64,000 nucleotides of DNA from Crossiella sp. S99.2 (GCF_023094165.1 NZ_JALMDK010000006.1:62001-126000); one strand, 5' to 3'; positions 1 through 11,257 are shown, counted from the first letter of the stretch. Numbers and translations are program-made. The notes: generated by a model from the sequence alone, not told the origin.

Positions 1-2492
<2,492 letters not shown>

Positions 2493-2510
2493 TCGTTGCG
2501 GCACGCAGCG

Positions 2511-2542
2511 ATGGGGCTCCCCTGAAAGTTGGGGAGCCCCAT
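2511..2542. terminator. Bidirectional hairpin terminator between aceE and the M14 peptidase gene
   Basis: A perfect 12-bp inverted repeat (2511-2522 and 2531-2542, atggggctcccc and its complement) encloses the 8-nt loop tgaaagtt. It lies between two convergent stop codons, so it can end transcription from both sides. There is no long T run, which is usual for actinobacterial terminators. Confidence 0.85.
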
Positions 2543-2550
2543 CGTCATGT

Positions 2551-3804
2551 TCAGAAGCAGTGCGGCGCGGCGGTGGCCTTGACCAGGCCGTAGTCGGCGC
2601 GGGCGTCCAGCAGCAGCGGGATCAGGCGGCCCGCTTCCTGGTTGCGCGGCACCAGGCGGCCGCCGGGCACCGGCACCGAGAAGATGCCGTGCAGGCCGAG
2701 GACTTCGCGGTGGGCGGCGAACTGCTCGGCGGTCAGCTTGTACCCGCAGGCCGGGTTTTTCTCGGTGTCCTCGGGCTTGGCGGGCTCGTTGTCCGCACCG
2801 CCGAAGTAGACCGGGCCCTGGCCGAGCACCGCGCCGAGGCGGCTCTTGGCGGTGGCCAGCGCGATCGGCGCCCAGCGGTCGGCCACCAGCTTGACGGTGC
2901 CCGCGACCGCGGCGAGCTGGGAGTGCACCCGGCGGCGCTGGTTGAGCGCGGGATCGGCGGCCTCGGCGGCGTCCTTGGGGTCGACCTTGGTCTCCAGCAG
3001 GATGCCGACCGCGTGCTTGAGGCCCGCGGTGTTGCGCAGGATCCGTTCCTGGCCGTCGCCGGCGACCTGGCGGATCGGCTGGCCGGTCACCGGGTCGGTC
3101 CAGATGCCGTATTCACCGCTGGAGTGCCCGGCCTGTTCGACGTGCGGTTTGGCGTAGTCCTTGGACAAGGTGACCGACTCGTCGTGCAGATGGTCGGCCA
3201 CGTTGAGGTTGCGGGACCACAGGTACAGCACGTCCTTGTCGTAGAACTTGGGCGTGGCGCCGTACTCGTGCAGGTCGTGGATGACCGCGGGGCGGTGCTC
3301 GCGGATGACCGCGGCCAGGGCCTTGGCCTCGGGTGAGACCAGCAGCAGGTGGTCCCGGTTGATGTCCACGCCGTTGGCGTTGGTGCGGGTGTCCGCGGCC
3401 CGGCCGTCCGGATTGGCCGTGGGCACGAACAGGTACTTCACCCGCGGGTTCTCCCGCTGGAAGGCCAGATCGCGCAGCTTGGTCAGGCAGGCGTCCCGGC
3501 CGGAGGGCTCGTCACCGTGCTGGGAGCAGATGAACAGCACCGTGCTGGTGGCGTGCGCGGGGCCGATCCGGACCAGGTTCAGCGGGCGGCCCTGCACGGT
3601 GCTGCCGATGCGGCTGACCGTGGTGTGCCTGCTGGCCTTGTCTACCGCGGCCAGGAAGCGCTGTTCTTCGTCCAGGCCGGTCCAGCGGGCCCCGTTGGAC
3701 TGCTCGAAGCCGGTGCGCGGCGGGGCGGGCGCGGCGGTGGCGACCGGGGCCACCAGGCCCAGCGCGGCCGCGGTCAGCGCGGACAGGGCGATGAGTCGAC
3801 GCAC
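2551..3804 (-). CDS. Secreted M14-family zinc carboxypeptidase-like protein
   Basis: A predicted extracellular metallopeptidase of the carboxypeptidase A/succinylglutamate desuccinylase superfamily. The GTG at 3804 is chosen because GAGGAG stands 4 nt before it and because it starts a clean signal peptide (VRRLIALSALTAAALG, cleavage after about residue 25). From that start the zinc ligands are H96 and E99 in SQHGDEPSG and H179 in HDLHEYG. NPDG and GVDINRD supply the usual substrate-binding Asn/Arg pair, and a late Glu in ILLETK is a candidate catalytic base. The length is 417 residues. A longer in-frame start at 3867 would hide the signal peptide. The physiological substrate is unknown. Confidence 0.88.
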   Translation of the reverse strand: MRRLIALSALTAAALGLVAPVATAAPAPPRTGFEQSNGARWTGLDEEQRFLAAVDKASRHTTVSRIGSTVQGRPLNLVRIGPAHATSTVLFICSQHGDEPSGRDACLTKLRDLAFQRENPRVKYLFVPTANPDGRAADTRTNANGVDINRDHLLLVSPEAKALAAVIREHRPAVIHDLHEYGATPKFYDKDVLYLWSRNLNVADHLHDESVTLSKDYAKPHVEQAGHSSGEYGIWTDPVTGQPIRQVAGDGQERILRNTAGLKHAVGILLETKVDPKDAAEAADPALNQRRRVHSQLAAVAGTVKLVADRWAPIALATAKSRLGAVLGQGPVYFGGADNEPAKPEDTEKNPACGYKLTAEQFAAHREVLGLHGIFSVPVPGGRLVPRNQEAGRLIPLLLDARADYGLVKATAAPHCF

Positions 3805-3863
3805 GTGACTCCTCGATGAGTTCGGGCAGGGCCCCCCGTGAGCCCCGCCTGAACCCATCAGCC

Positions 3864-4499
3864 TCACCCGATCGTGTCAACCGTCATTCTGTTGCGGGCG
3901 GCGGCCGCGGTGCGGTTCCAGTCCAGCCAGCCGCGCACCACCAGCACCGCGAACACGATGTAGACCAGCGCGGAGAACCACAGGCCGGACATCAGCTGCA
4001 AGGGCACGCCGACCGCGTCCACGGCCAGCCACACCAGCCAGAACTCGACCAGACCGGCCGCCTGCGCGCCGTAGGCGACCAGGGTGCCGACGAAGATCCA
4101 GGCGTCCGGCCAGGGCGCCCAGGAGGCGTCCAGGGCCTCCAGCAGCAGGGCGAACCCGGTGGTGCCGACGAGCATCAGGCCGAGGATCACCAGGCGTTCG
4201 GTGGTGCTGGCCGCGCGCACGGCGACGCCGAAGACCGGGTCGCGGCGGCGGGTCCAGGCCCACCAGCCGTAGACCGCGATGGCCAGCACCGCGACCTGCC
4301 GGGTGGCCAGGCCGCCGAGCTGGGCGGAGAGGTAGACGCTGAAGAGCAGCACGGCGGTGACGATCTGCACCGGCCAGGTCCACAGGGTGCGGCGCTGGGC
4401 CAGGAACACCACGGCTAGCGCGCCTAGCTGGCCGATCAGCTCGGCATAGGCGACCCGCTGGCCGAAGAACTCGAACCCGTGTTCCATCAGGAACCGCAT
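3864..4499 (-). CDS. ribM: PnuC-superfamily riboflavin transporter (RibM/PnuX type)
   Basis: A 211-residue inner-membrane protein with about seven hydrophobic helices and the family's W-rich segments (LWTWPVQIVTAVLLF, AVYGWWAWTRR, VEFWLVWLAVDAVGVPLQL). PnuC proteins carry nicotinamide riboside, while the PnuX/RibM branch of actinobacteria carries riboflavin. Here the substrate is set by the leader: an FMN riboswitch directly upstream on the same strand argues for riboflavin uptake. The ATG at 4499 is preferred because GGGGAGAGG ends 3 nt before it; a second ATG at 4487 is possible. The gene stands alone, 59 nt before the M14 peptidase start on the same strand. Confidence 0.9.
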   Translation of the reverse strand: MRFLMEHGFEFFGQRVAYAELIGQLGALAVVFLAQRRTLWTWPVQIVTAVLLFSVYLSAQLGGLATRQVAVLAIAVYGWWAWTRRRDPVFGVAVRAASTTERLVILGLMLVGTTGFALLLEALDASWAPWPDAWIFVGTLVAYGAQAAGLVEFWLVWLAVDAVGVPLQLMSGLWFSALVYIVFAVLVVRGWLDWNRTAAAARNRMTVDTIG

Positions 4500-4512
4500 C
4501 TGCCTCTCCCCA

Positions 4513-4532
4513 CAGCCCAGGCACCAGGGCTG
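4513..4532 (-). promoter_or_regulatory. Hairpin next to the ribM ribosome binding site
   Basis: CAGCCC at 4513-4518 pairs with GGGCTG at 4527-4532 (6 bp, 8-nt loop). On the ribM strand the hairpin ends 2 nt before the GGGGAGAGG ribosome binding site, so it may affect access to it. Read on the plus strand the same hairpin is followed by TTTT. Confidence 0.35.
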
Positions 4533-4578
4533 TTTTCGGGAATGGCGACGCGACACCAGCGTGCGGACGTGAGTCGAC

Positions 4579-4720
4579 GCACGCGGGCGCGCGTGCGCAA
4601 CCTCCCATCCGGACTTTCACCGTCGGCCACGGAATTCCACCGTGTCAACCGCCGGCTGGCTGCCGGCGGGTCGCGGGCTGTCACCGCCGGTTCGGATTTT
4701 CACCGACCCCGGAGCGCACG
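4579..4720 (-). promoter_or_regulatory. FMN riboswitch (RFN element) with expression-platform hairpin
   Basis: Read on the minus strand, the leader carries the conserved RFN blocks in order: GGGGTCGGTGAAAATCC, GAACCGGCGGTGACAGCCCGC, GGTGGAATTCC, CCGACGGTGAAAGTCCGGATGGGAG. The closing P1 helix pairs 4714-4720 with 4592-4598 (CGTGCGC with GCGCACG). A competing perfect 7-bp hairpin, GCACGCG/CGCGTGC with a 4-nt loop, lies at 4579-4596 and shares five bases with the 3' side of P1, so the two are mutually exclusive. FMN binding should favour P1 and change expression of ribM, which starts 80 nt downstream. Whether control is by early termination or by translation is not clear from sequence. Confidence 0.92.
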
Positions 4721-4825
4721 ACACTTCTGTTCTGGCCAACACTCTGCTCCCCCGCCGCTATTCCGCCCAGGGGATAGTGACCTGAAAGACTGTCCGCGTT
4801 CACCTGCGGCGGCCAAGGTTGATCC

Positions 4826-6103
4826 ATGCGCAACCTGCTGGTCCCCCTTGTCGCCGTTGTGTCGAGCACCGCGCTGCTCGCGCTCGGCCTGCCCGGTGTC
4901 GCCGACGCCCGGCCCGGCATCGTCATCCCCACCGCCCAGACCCCGGCCTTCGTCGACGACGCCTCGGGCACGCCGCCCAAGGCCAACGCGGACGATCCGG
5001 CGATCTGGGTGCACCCGTCCCGGCGCGGTGACAGCGTCGTGCTGGGCACGCTCAAGGAGGGCGGGCTGGCCGCCTTCGACCTCGCGGGCAGGCTGCTGCA
5101 ACTGGTGGCCGCCCCGCCGCCGCCGGCAGCCGGGGCCGCGCCGGGGCGGTTCAACAACGTGGACCTGCTGGGCGACCTGGCTTTTGTCAGCGACCGGGGC
5201 CGGGACCGGGTGCGGGTGTACCGGGTCGACCCGCGCGGCGCGGCGGCTGGGAAGGCCGTGCTCAAGGACGTGACCGCGGCGGCGACCCCGCGGGTGTTCA
5301 GCCAGAGCGAGGCCGAGGTGGACGAGCAGCGCACCGCCTACGGCCTGGCCGTGGGCGCCGACCGGGGCACCCCGCTGGTGGTGGCCAGCCGCCGCCACGA
5401 GACCCGGCTGGCCCTGCTGACCCCGGTGCGCACCGCCGAGGGCGTCACCGTCCGGCAACTGTCCACTGTGGACCTCCCGGCCAGTTTCCGGCTGCCCGAC
5501 GGCAAGACCTGGGCGCCCTGCGGCGAGCCGGGTGAGGGCCCGCAGGTCGAGGGCATGGTGATCGACTCCCGGCACGGGGTGCTCTACGCGGCCCAGGAGG
5601 ATGTCGGCATCTGGCGGATCCCGTTGTCCGCCAAGGGCTTTGGCCAGCCCGAGCTGATCGACCGGGTGCGCGAGTTCGGCGTGCCCGCCAAGTACGACGA
5701 GCAGACCGAGGAGTGCGTGCCGACCGGCGCGGACCCGGGCTTCGGCGGGAAGTGGCTGACCGCGGACGCGGAGGGCCTGACCATCGCCGACGCCGGGCAC
5801 GGCCGCGGGCAGCTGGTCGCCTCCAGCCAGGGCGATTCCCGGTTCGTGGTCTACGACCGGGAAAAGCCGGGCACGGTGCTGGGCACCTTCCGGGTGCGCG
5901 AAGGACACGGCCGGGACTCGGTGGAGCACTCCGACGGCGCGGCGGTGGTGACCACCCCGCTGCCCGGCTACCCGGCCGGACTGCTCGCGGTGCACGACGG
6001 AGAACGGAAACCGGCGGCCACCGACCCCTCTGGCAAGGAGCTGGAGACCACCGGTTTCGCCTACCTGAGCTGGAAGGACGTGCTCGCTTCCCTGGAGCGG
6101 TGA
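4826..6103 (+). CDS. Secreted beta-propeller phytase
   Basis: A predicted calcium-dependent 3-phytase that removes phosphate from phytate outside the cell. Residues 1-28 form a signal peptide (MRNLLVPLVAVVSST, ending near ADARP). The mature part has the family signatures in order: DDPAIWVHP, FNNVDLL, VEGMVID, LYAAQEDVGIWR and DAEGLTI, followed by SSQGDSRFVVYDRE. The length of 425 residues fits one six-bladed propeller. It is divergent from the riboswitch-ribM unit and converges with the next gene, with one base between stops. A weak AAGG lies 7 nt before the ATG. Confidence 0.9.
   Translation: MRNLLVPLVAVVSSTALLALGLPGVADARPGIVIPTAQTPAFVDDASGTPPKANADDPAIWVHPSRRGDSVVLGTLKEGGLAAFDLAGRLLQLVAAPPPPAAGAAPGRFNNVDLLGDLAFVSDRGRDRVRVYRVDPRGAAAGKAVLKDVTAAATPRVFSQSEAEVDEQRTAYGLAVGADRGTPLVVASRRHETRLALLTPVRTAEGVTVRQLSTVDLPASFRLPDGKTWAPCGEPGEGPQVEGMVIDSRHGVLYAAQEDVGIWRIPLSAKGFGQPELIDRVREFGVPAKYDEQTEECVPTGADPGFGGKWLTADAEGLTIADAGHGRGQLVASSQGDSRFVVYDREKPGTVLGTFRVREGHGRDSVEHSDGAAVVTTPLPGYPAGLLAVHDGERKPAATDPSGKELETTGFAYLSWKDVLASLER
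5461..5473 (+). repeat. Oriented quasi-palindrome GTCCACTGTGGAC, copy 1
   Basis: Exact 13-mer inside the phytase gene, encoding S-T-V-D with an ACT codon that is uncommon in this GC-rich sequence. The same 13-mer recurs at 17592, 21844, 29140 and 35689, always with T at the centre on the plus strand. Confidence 0.6.
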
Positions 6104-6104
6104 G

Positions 6105-6875
6105 TTACTGCGTCGGTGGGATGGGCGTCCCCGCGGGCGGGGTCGGGGTCTCGTTCGGCGGCGGACCGGGCGGGTTGGAGGTGCCGGGTGCGGGAGCAGG
6201 GCTGCGGGTGGCCGCGGCCTCGCTCTCGATCCGGTTCAGCCAGCGGCCCCAGCGGTCCTGCATGGGCCGGATCAGGCCGCCGCCGACACCGACCACCAGG
6301 ATGCCGCCGACGGTGGCCAGCACCGCGATCAGCACCGGGGTGGTGACCGTGGTGGCGATGCCGAGCTGGTTCAGCGCGGCGATCACGCCCAGGGCCAGGA
6401 TGAAGGCGTAGGTGATGCCGCGCAGCAGCGCGGTGAACGGGCGGGCGCCGATGGCGGTGCCGACCAGGTCCCTGGCAATCCGGGCGATGGCCGCGGCCAC
6501 CAGCAGCAGCACGATGGCCACGATGATCCGCGGCAGGTAGCCGATGATGTCGGTGAGCAGCTGGCTCACCGCGTTGCCCGCGCCGAAGACGCCGAAGGCC
6601 AGTTGCAGCGCGATCAGCAGGACGAAGTAGTAGACGAGTTTGACGATGATCTCGGCGGCGTCCACCCGCTGGCTGGCCAGCAGGGTGCCGACGCCTGCCT
6701 TGTCGGCCAGCTTGTTGAAGCCGGTCTTGCGCAGCAGCAACGAGACCACCTTGGCCAGCGCCTTGGCGATCAGCCAGCCGACCAACAGGATCAGCAAGAA
6801 GCCGAAGAGCTTCGGCACGAATGTGGCCACCATGGACCACGCGTCCGCGAGTCCCCGGCGTAGTTCGCCTCCCAC
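6105..6875 (-). CDS. Mechanosensitive-channel-like TM-helix-repeat membrane protein
   Basis: A 256-residue membrane protein of the conserved TM-helix family related to MscS (CmpX-like). It has hydrophobic segments near residues 20-45, 80-105, 115-140 and 155-200, separated by LLRKTGFNKLADKAG and a second similar amphipathic repeat. The last membrane segment is glycine-rich (TVGGILVVGVGGGLI), like the pore-lining helix of MscS relatives. The C-terminal 40 residues are Pro/Thr-rich and probably disordered. It lacks the large MscS beta and cytosolic vestibule domains, so true mechanosensitive gating is uncertain. Confidence 0.75.
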   Translation of the reverse strand: MGGELRRGLADAWSMVATFVPKLFGFLLILLVGWLIAKALAKVVSLLLRKTGFNKLADKAGVGTLLASQRVDAAEIIVKLVYYFVLLIALQLAFGVFGAGNAVSQLLTDIIGYLPRIIVAIVLLLVAAAIARIARDLVGTAIGARPFTALLRGITYAFILALGVIAALNQLGIATTVTTPVLIAVLATVGGILVVGVGGGLIRPMQDRWGRWLNRIESEAAATRSPAPAPGTSNPPGPPPNETPTPPAGTPIPPTQ

Positions 6876-7036
6876 GACTTCCTCCTCATATCCGCGACAG
6901 CTTGTCGCTACGGAGTTGATCGTGGGCCGGATGGACTAAACCAGCAAGGCGCAACACAGACCCGATAGGAGTAATGCACTAGCCCCAACGGCCCTTGACC
7001 GTCCACAGTAGAACCACCGGTGGGGACCGGAGGGAT
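6876..7036. other. Intergenic region upstream of the channel-like gene
   Basis: About 160 bp of lower GC content between two minus-strand genes. It should hold the promoter of the channel-like gene, but no convincing -35/-10 pair could be assigned. Confidence 0.4.
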
Positions 7037-7068
7037 GAGAAGGCCCGGCGCTCGCGCCGGGCCTTCTC
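7037..7068. terminator. Strong hairpin terminator downstream of the tripeptidyl aminopeptidase gene
   Basis: A 14-15 bp perfect GC-rich inverted repeat (7037-7051 with 7054-7068, gagaaggcccggcgc and its complement) with a tight loop. It lies 26 nt beyond the stop of the minus-strand hydrolase gene. A CCGTTTT tail exists only on the plus strand. Confidence 0.85.
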
Positions 7069-7094
7069 CCGTTTTCGTTGTCTCAGCGCCTAAA

Positions 7095-8741
7095 TCAGAA
7101 CGGCAGGTTGGTCACCTTGTTGGCCGCCGCGGCCTGCCGCACCTTCTCCGCGAGCCCGCTCGGCGGAGTCGGCGCGAGCCTGCGGGACCGGGACGAGGCC
7201 GACTCGGCGTCGGTGGGCACGTCCGGCCGCGGGGTGCCCGCGCAGATCACCCGGCTCGGCGGCAGCACGCCGTCGACCAGGTACCGGTTGACGTGCTCGT
7301 CCACGCAGGTGTTGCCGCCCAGTGCGTACAGGCCGTGCCTGCCCTCGTCGGCCACCGAGATCAGGTGGTCCTCCAGGCGTTCGGCCATGGCCGGGCCGCC
7401 GTCGTAGTGGGTCTGGGTGTCGCCGTCGGCCTGGATCACCACGCCGGTCTGGTAGCCCTTGCGCTTGAGCTTGACCGGCTTCTCCGGCGGGGTGAACGAG
7501 CGGAAGGTGCAGGTGCGCGGCGCGGCCCTGGTCACGCCGAGGCCGTAGGGGTAGCGGTCCCGGAACTCGCGCATGTCCTGGTAGTAGCTGTTGAGATCGC
7601 GCGGCCAGTCCGCCTCGCAGGTCACCGTGTCGAACACGCCCGCGCGCAGCTGGGCCAGGCCCAGCGCGGCGAGTTCCTTGCCCGCCTTGGCCGCCTCGGC
7701 GAACTCGGCCGAGCCGGGCTGGAAGTCGCGGAAGTACTTCACGTCCTCGGCGAGGAACTCCCAGTTGAACCGGTAGCGCGCGCCGCCGCCGACCCCGGCG
7801 TCGAACTGGGTGCGGTCGAAGCCGTCAGCCGGGGTGGCGTGCAGCTTGGCCGCGACCTGCTCGACGGTGGCCAGCACCTCGGCCTTGGTCTTGCCGATGC
7901 CGAAGCGGTTGTTGCGCTGCCCGGCCCATTCCGCCCACAGGTCCACGTTCTCCCGGAAGGCCACCGACTGCTGCTTGAACTGGTGCCGCCAGATCCACTC
8001 CGGGTGCACCGAGGAGTCCAGCACGCTGCGGTCGAGCTGCTTGGGGAACAGGCTGCCGTAGACCGCGCCCAGGTAGGTGCCGTAGGAGTAGCCCACGTAG
8101 CTGAGCTTCTTCTCTCCCAGCACACCGCGGATGACGTCCATATCGCGGGCGGTGTTGGGTGTGTTGACGTGCTTGCGCAGCGCGCCACCGGCCTTGCGGC
8201 AGGCTTCCTCGCTCTGCCGGGCGCTGGCCGTCCAGGCCGCGAAGTCCTTGTCCTCCGGCCGCGAGCTGAGCTTGTGCAGGTCGGTGGTGACCTCGCAGCT
8301 GAGCAGGGTGGACTCGTTGACCCCGCGCGGGTCGAAGCCGATCAGGTCGTAGACCTCGGTCAGCGGGGTGCCGTAGAAGTAGGTCGGCAGGGCCAGGCCG
8401 CTGCCGCCGGGACCGCCCGGGTTGGACAGCAGGATGCCGCGGCGCTTGGCCGGGTCGCTGGCCTTGAGCCTGCTGACCGAGAGCGCGATCCGCTCCTGCT
8501 TGGGCTTGCCGTAGTCCATCGGCACCACCAGGGTGGCGCAGTCCAGCGCGCTGTTGAACTTGCACGGCTGCCAGTTCGGAACCTGGCTGTAGAACTCCTT
8601 GAGCGCGGCCGGGTTGGCCGTTTCGGCTGCTTCGGCGGGCTGGGTCGCGGTCACGACCTGGCTGCCGAGCAGTCCGAGCAGACCGAGTGTCAGCGCGGCT
8701 GCTCTCGGCCACCTGCCACGGGCGGCGGTTGTTCTACGCAC
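7095..8741 (-). CDS. Secreted tripeptidyl-aminopeptidase-type alpha/beta hydrolase
   Basis: A predicted extracellular serine peptidase of the actinomycete tripeptidyl aminopeptidase/SlpD-E family. The GTG at 8741 has a strong AGGAGG 7 nt upstream and gives an Arg-rich signal peptide (VRRTTAARGRWPRAAALTLGLLG). From this start, NPGGPGGSG (about residues 107-115) forms the oxyanion region, GFDPRG follows, and the nucleophile is S219 in GYSYGTYLG. QADGDTQT and the His of EGRHGLYALGG are candidates for the catalytic Asp and His. The length is 548 residues, with the family's C-terminal TAP-like domain. It is divergent from fasR. Confidence 0.9.
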   Translation of the reverse strand: MRRTTAARGRWPRAAALTLGLLGLLGSQVVTATQPAEAAETANPAALKEFYSQVPNWQPCKFNSALDCATLVVPMDYGKPKQERIALSVSRLKASDPAKRRGILLSNPGGPGGSGLALPTYFYGTPLTEVYDLIGFDPRGVNESTLLSCEVTTDLHKLSSRPEDKDFAAWTASARQSEEACRKAGGALRKHVNTPNTARDMDVIRGVLGEKKLSYVGYSYGTYLGAVYGSLFPKQLDRSVLDSSVHPEWIWRHQFKQQSVAFRENVDLWAEWAGQRNNRFGIGKTKAEVLATVEQVAAKLHATPADGFDRTQFDAGVGGGARYRFNWEFLAEDVKYFRDFQPGSAEFAEAAKAGKELAALGLAQLRAGVFDTVTCEADWPRDLNSYYQDMREFRDRYPYGLGVTRAAPRTCTFRSFTPPEKPVKLKRKGYQTGVVIQADGDTQTHYDGGPAMAERLEDHLISVADEGRHGLYALGGNTCVDEHVNRYLVDGVLPPSRVICAGTPRPDVPTDAESASSRSRRLAPTPPSGLAEKVRQAAAANKVTNLPF

Positions 8742-8929
8742 GGTGAGACCTCCTGCATCGCCTGTGCCCCTTTCGGGCGAGCAGAACGTTCCTACCTGCG
8801 GGTGAACAGCGAAAACAGGGCAGACTGGCGGCACATTATTCTGGGATTTTCCCCGTATAGGCGGTCACTCGACAGAGGTAACGCCCTGGGTGAGCTTCAG
8901 CGATGCCACGGCGTGGGACTCTGGGAGAC
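8742..8929. promoter_or_regulatory. Divergent promoter region between the TAP hydrolase and fasR
   Basis: 188 bp separating two divergent starts, with an AT-richer middle (cattattctgggatt, near 8833-8847). It must hold promoters for both genes, but no single pair of hexamers is clear enough to call. Confidence 0.5.
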
Positions 8930-10138
8930 ATGAGTGCCGAGGTCGTGCCACAGCCCCACCCGCCGCCGGAGTTGTCCGCGGCGACCCTGCGGGGACTGGA
9001 GCGCGCCTCCGGGGACCTGGCCGCGGCCAGCATCTCCGCGATGGACTCCCAGCTGCCCTGGTTCCGCCGGATGCCCGCCGACCAGCGGGCCAGCGTGCTG
9101 CTGGTGATCCAGACCGGCGCGGCCAACTTCGTGGAATGGCTGCGCGACCCACGCCAGGCCATCCGGCTCACCGCCGAGGCATTCCGCGCCGCGCCCAGGG
9201 ACATCTCCCGCTGGGTCAGCCTGCGCCAGACCGTGGAATTGGTCCGGATAGCGATCGACATGCTGGAGCAGCAGCTGCCGATACTGGGCAGGGACACCGC
9301 CGAACGCGCCTGGCTCACCGAGGCCGTGCTGCGCTACGGCCGGGAGATCGCCTTCGCCGCGGCCACCTCCTACGCCGCCGCGGCCGAGGCCCGCGGCGCC
9401 TGGGACGCCCGGCTGGAAGCGCTGATGGTGGACGGCATCGTGCGTGGCGACGCCGAGGAGTCGCTGCTGTCCCGGGCCGCCGCGCTGGGCTGGGACCTGG
9501 CCGCCGAGGCCACCGTGCTGGTCGGCAACCCGGCCAGCGACGACCCGCCCGCGGTGGTCTTCGACGTGCGCAGCCGGGCCGCCCGCACCGGCCGCGCGGT
9601 GCTGCTCGGCGTGCAGGGCTCCCGCCTGGTGGTGGTGCTCGGCGGGCCGGTCGCCGGCTCCACCGGGCACGACGTGCTGGCCAAGATGTCCGAGGCCTTC
9701 GGCGACGGGCCGGTGGTGGCCGGGCCGACCGTGCCCAGCCTGGCCGAGGCGCACCACAGCGCCGCCGACGCCATCTCCGGTCTGCGTGCCGTGGTCGGCT
9801 GGCCCGCCGCGCCGCGCCCGGTGCGCTCCGGCGAACTGCTGCCCGAGCGCGCGCTGGCCGGTGACCCCGAGGCCGAACGGCAGCTGGTGGAGCGGGTGGT
9901 GCGGCCGCTGGTGGAGGCCGGCGGATCCCTGCTGGAGACCGTGGAGGCCTATCTGGAGGCAGGCGGCGTGCTGGAAAGCTGCGCGCGCACCCTGTTCGTG
10001 CACTCCAACACCGTGCGGTACCGGCTGCGCCGGGTGGCCGAGATCACCGGGCACACCGCCACCGATCCGCGGGACGCGCTGGTGCTCCGGGTGGCCCTCG
10101 CGGTGGGTCGGCTGGCCAGGGCCCGCGGACTCTGGTGA
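8930..10138 (+). CDS. fasR: PucR-type transcriptional regulator of fatty-acid synthesis (FasR-like)
   Basis: A regulator whose C-terminal helix-turn-helix (LFVHSNTVRYRLRRVAEITG, PucR/HTH_30 type) follows a GGDEF-like central region (EATVLVGNPASDD to VAGPTVPSLAEAH). The helical N-terminal half has no recognised ligand pocket. In streptomycetes and mycobacteria a PucR-type protein next to fabD-fabH-acpP-fabF activates that operon; the same neighbourhood here supports that role. The ATG at 8930 has GGGAG very close; an ATG at 8903 adds nine residues and is also possible. The protein has about 402 residues and is separated from fabD by 186 bp. Confidence 0.85.
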   Translation: MSAEVVPQPHPPPELSAATLRGLERASGDLAAASISAMDSQLPWFRRMPADQRASVLLVIQTGAANFVEWLRDPRQAIRLTAEAFRAAPRDISRWVSLRQTVELVRIAIDMLEQQLPILGRDTAERAWLTEAVLRYGREIAFAAATSYAAAAEARGAWDARLEALMVDGIVRGDAEESLLSRAAALGWDLAAEATVLVGNPASDDPPAVVFDVRSRAARTGRAVLLGVQGSRLVVVLGGPVAGSTGHDVLAKMSEAFGDGPVVAGPTVPSLAEAHHSAADAISGLRAVVGWPAAPRPVRSGELLPERALAGDPEAERQLVERVVRPLVEAGGSLLETVEAYLEAGGVLESCARTLFVHSNTVRYRLRRVAEITGHTATDPRDALVLRVALAVGRLARARGLW

Positions 10139-10324
10139 CCTCCGTCTCAATGCTCACCCATTCGGCCTAACGCGTGAGCCGGACTTCTAGCGGTCGCCAC
10201 AATGAAACTGACATATCTGGCCCCGTTTTCTATTACTGCTTGTAGACACTCCACAAAACCAGCCGCCGAACTTAGTCCCCGGCGGCATGCCTCCAGACCC
10301 CCTTGAGCGTGTTCAGTTACCGAC
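10139..10324 (+). promoter_or_regulatory. Promoter region of the fab operon
   Basis: 186 bp between fasR and fabD. It has a 6-bp inverted repeat (GCTCAC 10152-10157, GTGAGC 10174-10179) that may end fasR transcription. An AT-rich core (gttttctattactgcttgtag, 10226-10246) is the likely promoter and FasR target. No exact operator could be defined. Confidence 0.45.
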
Positions 10325-11257
10325 GTGATCGCTCTCCTCGCTCCCGGACAGGGCTCGCAGTCCCCCGGCATGTTCGAGCCCTGGCTTGAGCTGCCCGGCA
10401 CTGCGCAGCGGCTGTCCCACTGGTCCGAGCTGACCGGGCTGGACCTGGTCCGCCTCGGCACCACGGCGACCGCGGAGGAGATCAAGGACACGTCGGTGAC
10501 CCAGCCACTGGTGGTGGCCCTGGCGTTGCTGGCGTACGAAGAGTTGGCCCGCCGGGTCGAGTTGCCCACCGACGTCCCGGTCGCCGGCCACTCGGTCGGT
10601 GAGCTCGCCGCCGCTGTTCTGGGTGGCGTGCTCACCGCCGACGACGCCGTCGCGCTGGCCGCGGTGCGCGGCGCCGAGATGGCCGCCGCCTGCGCGCTCG
10701 AACCGACCGGCATGATCGCCGTGATGGGCGGGGTGCCGGAGGAGGTCCTCGCCCGGATCGAGGAGTTCGGCCTGATCCCCGCCAACCGCAACGGCGCGGG
10801 CCAGATCGTGGCCGCGGGCAGCCTGGCCGGGCTGGACAAGCTGCTGGCGAACCCGCCCGAGCGCGCACGGGTCAAGGCGCTGCCGGTGGCCGGCGCCTTC
10901 CACACCGGATACATGGCCCCGGCGGCCGAGGCGCTGCGTGCCCGCGCCGCCCAGGTGACGGTGAACAACGTCACGCGCCCCTTGTTGTCCAACGCCGAAG
11001 GCGCTGTGCTCCCTGTGGGCACCGGCGGCGCCGAAGTGCTTGGCCGGCTGGTCACCCAGGTGACCTCGCCGGTGCGTTGGGACGCCTGCATGACCACCCT
11101 CGCTGCTCAGGGTGTGACCGCGGTCGTCGAGCTGCCTCCGGCCGGGACCCTGAGTGGCCTGGTCAAGCGCGAGCTGCCCGACGTTGCGCGGCTCCCCCTG
11201 AAGTCCCCGGCCGACCTGGACAAGGCGGTCGACCTGTTCGCCGGTGGTGCGGCGTGA
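10325..11257 (+). CDS. fabD: Malonyl-CoA:ACP transacylase
   Basis: Transfers malonyl from CoA to ACP to feed fatty-acid elongation. The start is GTG (VIALLAPGQGSQ). The GQGSQ motif lies at residues 8-12, the nucleophile is S90 in AGHSVGE and the catalytic His is H193 in AFHTGYM. The length of 310 residues is normal. It is first in the fabD-fabH-acpP-fabF-accD run, and its TGA overlaps a possible GTG start of fabH. Confidence 0.96.
   Translation: MIALLAPGQGSQSPGMFEPWLELPGTAQRLSHWSELTGLDLVRLGTTATAEEIKDTSVTQPLVVALALLAYEELARRVELPTDVPVAGHSVGELAAAVLGGVLTADDAVALAAVRGAEMAAACALEPTGMIAVMGGVPEEVLARIEEFGLIPANRNGAGQIVAAGSLAGLDKLLANPPERARVKALPVAGAFHTGYMAPAAEALRARAAQVTVNNVTRPLLSNAEGAVLPVGTGGAEVLGRLVTQVTSPVRWDACMTTLAAQGVTAVVELPPAGTLSGLVKRELPDVARLPLKSPADLDKAVDLFAGGAA

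Noticed and set aside
3816..4418. Large plus-strand frame over ribM
   Set aside because: Gln/His/Gly-rich composition typical of an antisense shadow in GC-rich DNA; ribM on the minus strand has clear helices and a riboswitch.
7020..8933. 637-residue plus-strand frame over the TAP hydrolase gene
   Set aside because: It spans a terminator hairpin and is antisense to a gene with a signal peptide and catalytic motifs.
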